DNA from: Gammaproteobacteria bacterium
GTDB taxonomy: Bacteria; Pseudomonadota; Gammaproteobacteria; Pseudomonadales; Azotimanducaceae
Length of the DNA: 64,000 nt
Direction: 5' to 3'
Assembly (NCBI GenBank): GCA_026706665.1
Contig: JAPOYI010000109.1
Location: 1-64,000, forward strand
In this document: positions 56,728-64,000 of the stretch, piece by piece
Position numbering within the stretch: position 1 is the stretch's first letter
Layout: each line of letters starts with the position of its first letter
The notes under the pieces: model-generated
The model's database searches: none
Seen by the model: the letters and a program-made list of their open reading frames with translations, nothing else
Told to the model about the DNA's origin: nothing
Program-made: the position numbers and the translations under genes

Positions 56728-59686
56728 TAGCGCCATGGAGGGAAAGAGCCTGGCACGTTGGCCGTGGGATACGGTGGGCGCGATCGTCCGCAAGGAACTG
56801 GCGCTCTTCTTCGGTTCGCCCATCGGGTACCTGTTCCTGCTCGCGTACCTGGGCGTAACGCTGTTCGTCTTCTTCTGGGGCGAGGCATTTTTCGCGCGCA
56901 ACATCGCGGATGTACGCCCGATGTTCGAATGGTTGCCGATCCTGCTGGTGTTCCTGGCCGCCGCGTTGACGATGCGCATGTGGAGCGAAGAGCGCCGGAT
57001 CGGTACGCTCGAGTTCGTGGTCACCGTGCCGGCGAGCGCGTGGCAGTTCGCCGCCGGCAAGTTCCTCGCCTGCTGGGCGCTGCTGGCGGTGGCCCTGGCG
57101 CTGACCCTGCCGCTGGCCGTCACGGTCGCGTTCCTCGGAGACCTGGACTGGGGCCCGGTCTTCGCCGGCTATGTCGCGGCGCTCCTGCTCGGCGCGGCTT
57201 ACCTCTCCATCGGCCTCTTTGTCAGCGCGAAAACCGACAACCAGATCGTCGCGCTGATTCTCGCCACGTTCTCCTGCGGTGTGTTCTACCTCGTGGGAAG
57301 CCCGTTCATCGCGGAGCTGTTTGACAACGAAGTCGGCGATGTCCTGCGCGCGCTCGGGGCGGGATCGCGCTTCGAGTCCATAACGCGGGGGGTCCTCGAC
57401 CTGGGCGACCTCTACTACTACGTGTCGATCGTCGGGGTCTTCCTGGCGCTGAATGTCTACGCCATCGAAAGCCACGGCTGGGCTGACGACGGCCCGGAAG
57501 GGCGGCACCGTAACGCCCAGCGGCTGACTGCGCTGGTTGCTCTCAATTTCATCGCCGCCAACTTCTGGCTCGCGGGTTTCGGGGCGCTCCGGTGGGATGT
57601 CACCGAGGGCAGGCAGTTTTCGATTTCCGACGCCACCCGCTCCTACCTTTCGCAGCTTCAGGAACCCTTGCTGGTGCGGGGATATTTCAGCAACAAGACG
57701 CATCCCCTGCTGGCGCCCCTCGTGCCGGAGATGCGCGACCTGCTGACGGAATACGAAGTCGCGGCGGACGGTCGCCTGCGTCTCGAACTGGTTGATCCCG
57801 CCACCGCGCCGGATGTGGAGGACGAGGCGAACTCGAAGTACGGCATCCGGCCGGTGCCGTTCCAGGTTGCGGACCGTTATCAGTCGAGTCTTGTGAGTTC
57901 CTACTTCGACGTCCTGGTCCAGTACGGGGACGAGTACGAAGTGCTCGACTTTCGCGACCTGATCGAAGTCAAGGTGACCGGCGAATCGGACCTCGACGTC
58001 CGGTTGCGCAACCCCGAATACGACCTCACGCGCGCCATCAAGAAGGTGCTGTACGGTTTCAGGGGAGGTGGCGACGTGTTCGACGCCATCAGCGAACCCG
58101 TCGCGTTTACCGGATACATCTCCCGTGACGAGCGGCTGCCGGCTGCGCTTGTGGACCTCAAGGGCGAACTGGATGTCGTGCTCGACGAGTTGATCGCCGA
58201 GTCGGACGGAAAGTTCACGCCCTCGATACACGACCCGGACGCCGGCGACGGCGCGCTCGCGTCGGAGATCGAGGAGCGGTACGGGTTTACGCCCATGGCG
58301 GCGAGCCTGTTCGATCTCAATACGTTTTACTACTACCTGACGCTTTCCGATGGCGAGACGGTGGTGCAGGTACCCATCCCGGAATCGCTCGATGCGGACG
58401 GCCTGAGGCGTGGCCTCCTCGAGGGACTGAAGCGGTTTGCGGAGGGCGTGCTGAAGAAGGTGGCTGTGCACCTGCCGCCTGCACCGAATCCATACATGCA
58501 GCAGCAGATGCCGGTCCCGCCGGGGGATCAGTTCGAAAACCTGCGCAGTTTCCTGGCGGTGGACTTCGACATCGCGACAGAGAGCCTCGACGACGGCGAC
58601 GTGGGGGCGGGCGCGGGCGTGCTGCTCGTGGTCGATCCCGGCGCGCTCGGCGAGAAGGAAGTCTTTGCGATCGACCAGTTCCTCATGCGAGGGGGCACGG
58701 TAGTCGTTGCGGTCGGCGCGTTCGAAGTGCTCCTCTCCCCGCAATCGCTCACGTCGATGGCCAGGAATAGCGGGCTGGATGACTGGCTCGCGCACCACGG
58801 CGTCGTGATCGACAAGTCCTTCGTCATGGATGCTGCAAACTCGGCCTTCCCGGTGCCGGTCCGCCGGCAGGTGGGCGGTTTCAGCTTCCAGGAACTCGTC
58901 ATGCTCGACTATCCGTACTTCGTGGACGTCCGGGACGGGGGCCTGAACCAGGACTTCATGCCCACATCGGAACTGCCGCAGGTGACATTCGCCTGGGGGT
59001 CCCCGGTCGATATCGACGGGGAAGCGAACGCGGACCGCGCGGTGACGGCGCTGCTCGAGAGCTCAGCCGGGGCATGGCGTTCCACGTCGACGGACGTGAT
59101 GCCGAGCGTGGGAGAAAACGCCGAGACGCCGTTCGTTCCGACCGGCGACGTCGGAGTCGTGACGTTGGCGGGAATGATCGAGGGACGTTTCGACTCGTTC
59201 TTCGAGGAATCTCCGCTGCTTGCCGGGCAAGCGGAAGATCCGGTCGAGGAAGACGGGGCGGCGGCAGACGGCGGGGGGGAAGGAGATGCGGCCACCGACG
59301 CTGAAGATGAGATCGGTGCCGTAACGAGCGTGATCGGGCGGTCGCCGGAGTCAGCCAGGCTCGTCGTCATCGGATCCAGTTCGTTCCTTGCGGACCAGAC
59401 GCTGGCCATGATCGGTTCAGCGGACGGTACGCGGTATGCGAACTCCGTCCAGTTCATCGCCAATCTCGTGGACTGGGCCGTCGAGGACCAGGCCCTCCTG
59501 TCGATCCGCGGCCGTGGCCATTTCAACCGCACCCTGGCCCCGATTGACGAGAACGCGCAGCGGGTCTGGGAATATGCCAACTATGCCGTCGCCGTATTGG
59601 CCGTGTTCGGCGCATTTGTCCTCCATGTTGCATGGCGAGCGCGGCGCCGGCGCCGGCAGACCGCATGGCTTGGGGCGGCATCGTGA
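56711..59686 (+). CDS. Fused GldF-like ABC permease and GldG-like (Gldg/ABC_transp_aux) protein, 991 aa
   Basis: N-terminal permease IVRKELALFFGSPIGYLFLLAYLGVTLFVFFWGEAFF; second half WDVTEGRQFSISDATRSYLSQLQEPLLVRGYFSNKTHPLLAPLVPEMRDLLTEYEV; C-terminal TM near GRGHFNRTLAPIDENAQRVWEYANYAVAVLAVFGAFVL. Confidence 0.88.
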   Translation: MAPMSDSAMEGKSLARWPWDTVGAIVRKELALFFGSPIGYLFLLAYLGVTLFVFFWGEAFFARNIADVRPMFEWLPILLVFLAAALTMRMWSEERRIGTLEFVVTVPASAWQFAAGKFLACWALLAVALALTLPLAVTVAFLGDLDWGPVFAGYVAALLLGAAYLSIGLFVSAKTDNQIVALILATFSCGVFYLVGSPFIAELFDNEVGDVLRALGAGSRFESITRGVLDLGDLYYYVSIVGVFLALNVYAIESHGWADDGPEGRHRNAQRLTALVALNFIAANFWLAGFGALRWDVTEGRQFSISDATRSYLSQLQEPLLVRGYFSNKTHPLLAPLVPEMRDLLTEYEVAADGRLRLELVDPATAPDVEDEANSKYGIRPVPFQVADRYQSSLVSSYFDVLVQYGDEYEVLDFRDLIEVKVTGESDLDVRLRNPEYDLTRAIKKVLYGFRGGGDVFDAISEPVAFTGYISRDERLPAALVDLKGELDVVLDELIAESDGKFTPSIHDPDAGDGALASEIEERYGFTPMAASLFDLNTFYYYLTLSDGETVVQVPIPESLDADGLRRGLLEGLKRFAEGVLKKVAVHLPPAPNPYMQQQMPVPPGDQFENLRSFLAVDFDIATESLDDGDVGAGAGVLLVVDPGALGEKEVFAIDQFLMRGGTVVVAVGAFEVLLSPQSLTSMARNSGLDDWLAHHGVVIDKSFVMDAANSAFPVPVRRQVGGFSFQELVMLDYPYFVDVRDGGLNQDFMPTSELPQVTFAWGSPVDIDGEANADRAVTALLESSAGAWRSTSTDVMPSVGENAETPFVPTGDVGVVTLAGMIEGRFDSFFEESPLLAGQAEDPVEEDGAAADGGGEGDAATDAEDEIGAVTSVIGRSPESARLVVIGSSSFLADQTLAMIGSADGTRYANSVQFIANLVDWAVEDQALLSIRGRGHFNRTLAPIDENAQRVWEYANYAVAVLAVFGAFVLHVAWRARRRRRQTAWLGAAS

Positions 59687-60618
59687 ACCGGCAGGCAATC
59701 CTGGCAGGCGTCCTGCTCGTGCAACTGATCGCCGTCGCCCTGGTGTGGGGGCTGCAGGCGCGTCCCGGGGACGCGCCGCCGGTTTTCCTCAGTTTCGACG
59801 CCGGCAACGCGGACACGATGACCGTGGCCGATGCCGAAAGCACCGTGACCGTCTCCCGGGCCGACGGCGAGTGGACGCTATCGAACGGACTGCCGGCCGA
59901 CGGCGGCAAGATCGATGGTGTTCTTCAAAAACTGTCGGATCCCGGTCCCGGCTGGCCGGTGGCGACCAGCGAGACGGCCATGCGGCGGTTCGAGGTGGTC
60001 GAAGAGACGCACCAGCGCCACGTGACAATCGGCGCCGGCGAAGAGACCCTGGCGGACATATACCTCGGGACATCGCCCACTTTCGGCAGGGTGCATGCGC
60101 GCCACGTGGACGGCGGGCCGGTGTATGCCATCGGTTTCTCGAACTACGAAGCGGGCGCGAAACAGTCCGACTGGCTGAAAAAGTCGCTGCTGCAACCCGA
60201 GGGTGAAGTGCAATCCGTCACCCGCGCGACCGCGAGCGGCGAGTGGACGCTGACGACGACGGACGGCACCTGGACCAGCGATGGCGTGGAACTCGACCAG
60301 GAGGAGACGAACACGTTCGTCGACCGGCTCCGAAGACTGAATGTGCTGGACCTCGTCGATGCCGAACTGCCTGAAGAGCCGGGCACGACGTTTGTCGTGG
60401 TGGACGACGCGGGCGTACACGAGCTGGCGCTGTTCGCGCTCCCGGATGACGACTACGCGGCGATATCCAACCGGTTCGAAGGGGTGTTCGGAATCTCGTC
60501 CTACATCGCGGAACAGCTCGAAACGCCGCTTGAAGACCTGGCCGTTGACGTGCCGGACGCGGACGAGAGTGGCGAGCCGAGCCCGGCTGCGGATTTATCG
60601 GGGGATCAGCAGGGCTAA
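59683..60618 (+). CDS. DUF4340 domain protein
   Basis: MNRQAILAGVLLVQLIAVALVWG...repeated DGEWTLS / SGEWTLTTTDGTW modules; GTGA overlap with preceding gene. Confidence 0.82.
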   Translation: MNRQAILAGVLLVQLIAVALVWGLQARPGDAPPVFLSFDAGNADTMTVADAESTVTVSRADGEWTLSNGLPADGGKIDGVLQKLSDPGPGWPVATSETAMRRFEVVEETHQRHVTIGAGEETLADIYLGTSPTFGRVHARHVDGGPVYAIGFSNYEAGAKQSDWLKKSLLQPEGEVQSVTRATASGEWTLTTTDGTWTSDGVELDQEETNTFVDRLRRLNVLDLVDAELPEEPGTTFVVVDDAGVHELALFALPDDDYAAISNRFEGVFGISSYIAEQLETPLEDLAVDVPDADESGEPSPAADLSGDQQG

Positions 60619-60649
60619 ACGAGGCCTGGCGCCGCCCTGCAAGGCCTCG

Positions 60650-61864
60650 TCAGTCGTCCACTCCGCCCGGGTAGTCGCTCTGGCGTGGGTCGCGACCTCC
60701 CGGAAACCCGCGTGCGCGAGGTGCGTCCCCCCGGCGTCCGCGCCGGTCCCGAGCCCGGGGCGGGGGCCCCGCCTGCTGCGCTTCGGCGGTGAGCGTTGCG
60801 ACGTACGCGACGCCATCGGTCACGACGGGCTTGCCTTCCTCGAATCTCGGGGCGTAGCGGTACTTCCGGATCATGGTGATCGCAACGTCGTTGAGTGCTT
60901 CCTCGGACGATTCAGTAACCGATGCATTCCGTACGTAACCCTGCTCGTCGATCGTGAACTCGAGCGAGACTTCGCCGGACAGCTTGTCGTCAATGGCCTC
61001 CTTGGAATACTCCGGTCTCGCGCTGTAGATGGGCGTGGGGGGTGCCGACCATGGCTCCCGCTCGCCGAGGGCAACGCAGTGTTCGGTCGCGCGTTCGGGC
61101 TGTTCCATGTTTTCGTACAACTCGACGAGACGGGTCCGGATCGTCTTCTCCATCTGCCGCATCGGCGCTTCGTCGGTTCTGAAGGCTGTCAGGGAGTCAT
61201 CGAAATGCTCGGCGGCCTTCTGGAACTGGCGCCTGCCGGCGGCCCACATGCCCATGTGGAAGGATGTGAGCCCAAGCCGAAGGTCGTTCTCCTGCAACTT
61301 CTTCTCGTAGATTGCATGGGCGCTCTGGATGAATTGCTCGGCAAACCGGATGCCTCCCCGGTTCAGCAGCTCCCGAGCGATTTCGTAGCACTGCTGGGCG
61401 CGATACAGATCGTTTTCGTGGTTGCCCGCCAGCCAGGACGCGCGACTGAAGTACTCGAGCGCCTCCCTGGGCCTGCGGGGGTCGAACTTCACCCGGCCAA
61501 GCTGAACCAGGGCCGGCACGAGTTCGATCGCATCCGTGCCGTAGTGGTCCTCGAGGACCGAGAGCTTCCCGCGGAGGACCCTTCCGGACTGCCTGTACTC
61601 CCCGGAGTCGTTCAGCAGGACCGCGTAGTTGACGGCAAGGTTCGCGGTATTGATGTTCTTCTTCCCGAAGAGCTTCGAACCGAGGGTGTAGGCTTGTGAC
61701 GCGGCGTCCAGGGCCTTGGAGGTTTCCTTTGCTTCGATGTGTTGTTGATACGCTTGGTAGACGCGCTGAAACTCGGCCCTGTCGTCGGCGTTGCCGGCCG
61801 ACCCGACGAACAGGAGGAGCCAAGCCATCGCCCCTGTCGTGAGCACCTTTGCGCGATGCGACAT
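60650..61864 (-). CDS. TonB C-terminal-domain / TPR protein
   Basis: TPIYSARPEYSKEAIDDKLSGEVSLEFTIDEQGYVRNASVTESSEEALNDVAITMIRKYRYAPRFEEGKPV; helical repeats and N-terminal signal. Confidence 0.85.
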   Translation of the reverse strand: MSHRAKVLTTGAMAWLLLFVGSAGNADDRAEFQRVYQAYQQHIEAKETSKALDAASQAYTLGSKLFGKKNINTANLAVNYAVLLNDSGEYRQSGRVLRGKLSVLEDHYGTDAIELVPALVQLGRVKFDPRRPREALEYFSRASWLAGNHENDLYRAQQCYEIARELLNRGGIRFAEQFIQSAHAIYEKKLQENDLRLGLTSFHMGMWAAGRRQFQKAAEHFDDSLTAFRTDEAPMRQMEKTIRTRLVELYENMEQPERATEHCVALGEREPWSAPPTPIYSARPEYSKEAIDDKLSGEVSLEFTIDEQGYVRNASVTESSEEALNDVAITMIRKYRYAPRFEEGKPVVTDGVAYVATLTAEAQQAGPPPRARDRRGRRGDAPRARGFPGGRDPRQSDYPGGVDD

Positions 61865-61899
61865 GAGAACCCCCCACAGTTTCTGGAGTCCGAGCATAT

Positions 61900-62715
61900 A
61901 TGAAGCGACCATACGCGTCACAGACTTTGCGGGGGTGGCCGAGGCATGTCCTCCTCGCCGCGATTCTGGGTTCCGCGGGATGGCTTTGCGGCGAACCGCC
62001 GGTGCCCGCGGACACCCTGACGCTTGAACTCGAATACGACGTGTTCATTCGGGGTGTTCGTGTGGGCGAAGCGCGAATCCATGCCGAGACCGGGGGCGGT
62101 GGATACCGCGTCTGCGGAACCATGCAGACGACCGACGTCTGGTCCCGAGTCGTGCCGTGGGAAGCGCGTTTCGCCGTGCGTGGCCGTATCGAAGAGGCAC
62201 GCGCCGTACCGGAAGAGTTCCGCATGCACGAACGCGCGCGGAAGAAAAGGAGCCGGCTCATCCACGTTGCCGGGGACGTGCTGCGCCAGGTTCGGGACGG
62301 CGAGGCACAGGACGACCAGCCGGCGCCGGAGGGCGTTGACATCATGTCCTTCTTTTGGGTGACGGCGCGGTGCGATGACGAACCCCTGCTGAACAATGGA
62401 CGCAAGACCTACCCGATGGTGCTGCGGGAACATGCGGTAGCCGATGACGGCACGGAAAGGTGCGACTACGATGTCCTCCGCGACGACGGCAAGCGGTCGC
62501 CGGCCCGTTTCGACATTGTCGAGCGGCACGGGCGCCGGGTGCCGAAGACCGTCACGATGCCCGCCACATTGCGGCGGCAGCTTAGGCTGGTCGACGCATC
62601 GGTCGTGGAGGAAGCGTCCGGGGAGGCGGCGGACGCCTGTTCGCTGCCGGACTTCGAAGGGGCCAGACACCGGTTCGCAAGGCGCGGGCGACAGGTCCCC
62701 ATGGACTGTTCATAA
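61900..62715 (+). CDS. DUF3108/DUF6134-like exported protein
   Basis: Signal-like N-terminus, LELEYDVFIRGVRVGEARIHAETGGGGYRVCGTM. Confidence 0.5.
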   Translation: MKRPYASQTLRGWPRHVLLAAILGSAGWLCGEPPVPADTLTLELEYDVFIRGVRVGEARIHAETGGGGYRVCGTMQTTDVWSRVVPWEARFAVRGRIEEARAVPEEFRMHERARKKRSRLIHVAGDVLRQVRDGEAQDDQPAPEGVDIMSFFWVTARCDDEPLLNNGRKTYPMVLREHAVADDGTERCDYDVLRDDGKRSPARFDIVERHGRRVPKTVTMPATLRRQLRLVDASVVEEASGEAADACSLPDFEGARHRFARRGRQVPMDCS

Positions 62716-62821
62716 TGCGCCCCTTTGGGCGCTCGAGCGGACAGCGGATGGGTTCCACTCGAAGGCAGCGTGACAGTTGCCGGCGCTGTTCGCAGCATGG
62801 CTTCTTCGCGAGGATCGGGTC

Positions 62822-64000
62822 TTGAGCGACGCGTATGTCGGGGGTGCGGCGCCGCGTGACGGCGGGTTGATCGAGTGGTTCGCCAACAACACCGTGGCGG
62901 CGAACCTGATCATGCTGCTCATGCTCGTCGGCGGGTTCTTCGCCGGGTCGCAGCTGACGGCACAGATATTCCCGACGGTCGATCCGCAGCTGATCACGGT
63001 CCGCGTGACCTATCCGGGCGCGACGCCTTCCGAAGTGGAGGAGGGCATCACCCGGCGCGTGGAGGAAGCGGTATTCGGGATAGATGGCGTCGAGCGAGTC
63101 CTTTCGGAGGCCTCCGAGAACGTCGGCAGGGTGACCGTCGAACTCAAGGACTTCGTCGACGCGGCGCGCGTCCACGACGATGTCGAGTCGGCCGTGCAGC
63201 GGATCTCGGACTTTCCGCCGGAGGACGCGGAACAGCCCAGCGTCGTTCGCGCGGAAACCGTCGGCGACGTCCTGACGATGGTGGTGTCTTCCGAGCTTTC
63301 GGAAGCGGAACTGCGGCGGGGCGCCGAACTGCTGGAAGAGGAACTGCTCGCGCTGCCGTCCGTCTCCCTCGTTTCTCTCGTGGGGGCCCGCGACTACGAG
63401 ATATCCATCGAGGTGCGCGAGGAGGCGTTGCGCCGATACAACCTGAGCATTCAACAGGTGGCACAGGCCGTGGGGCGAGCGTCGCTCAACCTGTCGTCCG
63501 GCGAGTTGCGCACGGAAGGCGGCGATCTGCTGCTGCGCACGAACGCCAAACGGGAGCGGGGCGAGGAGTTCGAGGACATCGTCGTCCGCTCTGCTCCTGA
63601 CGGGGCAGTGCTCCGACTGCGGGACGTTGCCAACATCCGCGATGGTTTCGCCGACGTGGATCTCGTCCACGAGTACAACGGCCGGCAGAGCGTGTTCGTG
63701 CAGGTGCAGAAGTCCGAGGCCGAGGATGCGCTGGTGATCGCGGAAGATATCAAGGAGATGCTCGCGGGCTATCAGCCGCCTCCCGGTATCGACATAGCGG
63801 TGTGGGAGGACCAGACGGAGATCCTCAAGGACCGCATCAGCCTGCTGGTGCGCAACGGCCTGCTCGGTTTCGCGCTGGTGTTCCTGTTCCTGGTGGTCAT
63901 GCTGGACCTGCGGCTTGCGCTGTGGGTGGCGATGGGCGTCCCGATCTCGTTCCTCGGCGCGTTCCTTTTCTTCGACTTTCTGGACGTGAACATCAACATG
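62822..64000 (+). CDS. RND (AcrB/MdtB-like) efflux transporter, partial, runs off right edge
   Basis: LIEWFANNTVAANLIMLLMLVGGFFAGSQLTAQIFPTVDPQLITVRVTYPGATPSEVEEGITRRVEEAVFGIDGVERVLSEASEN; TTG start tentative. Confidence 0.92.
   Translation, partial: MSDAYVGGAAPRDGGLIEWFANNTVAANLIMLLMLVGGFFAGSQLTAQIFPTVDPQLITVRVTYPGATPSEVEEGITRRVEEAVFGIDGVERVLSEASENVGRVTVELKDFVDAARVHDDVESAVQRISDFPPEDAEQPSVVRAETVGDVLTMVVSSELSEAELRRGAELLEEELLALPSVSLVSLVGARDYEISIEVREEALRRYNLSIQQVAQAVGRASLNLSSGELRTEGGDLLLRTNAKRERGEEFEDIVVRSAPDGAVLRLRDVANIRDGFADVDLVHEYNGRQSVFVQVQKSEAEDALVIAEDIKEMLAGYQPPPGIDIAVWEDQTEILKDRISLLVRNGLLGFALVFLFLVVMLDLRLALWVAMGVPISFLGAFLFFDFLDVNINM

Noticed and set aside
56582-58798. 738-aa minus-strand ORF
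   Set aside because: Antisense shadow of the GldF-GldG fusion; low-complexity.

Overview
GC-rich, densely coded chromosomal window, probably proteobacterial, with no rRNA, CRISPR array, transposase or phage genes seen. Main contents in order: (1) NHEJ locus with a LigD-like ligase running off the left edge, divergent Ku, and a MerR-HTH/TPR protein; (2) TonB-dependent receptor plus PLP dehydratase/racemase, MFS transporter, enolase-superfamily enzyme and two D-threonine-aldolase-like genes, one apparently dead; (3) enoyl-CoA hydratase, Ldh-family dehydrogenase and a long transketolase-like protein; (4) divergent bfd/bfr with two Fur-box-like sites; (5) glnE, GMC oxidoreductase, acyl-CoA dehydrogenase; (6) a five-gene overlapping ABC operon encoding three tandem membrane-fusion proteins; (7) acyl-CoA ligase, SulP permease, a frameshifted ion-channel gene, tRNA-Val and tRNA-Asp, PGDH-like dehydrogenase, ankyrin protein; (8) S9 peptidase and a second TonB-dependent receptor; (9) a probable sqdB-sqdD-sqdC sulfolipid cluster; (10) thiolase-like gene, GbsR/MarR regulator, SDR; (11) GldA / fused GldF-GldG / DUF4340 ABC system, TonB/TPR protein, and the start of an RND pump. 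Several toxin-antitoxin-like loci are scattered through it, including three RES-domain proteins of two types. All functional calls come from reading the translations by eye; no database search was run.
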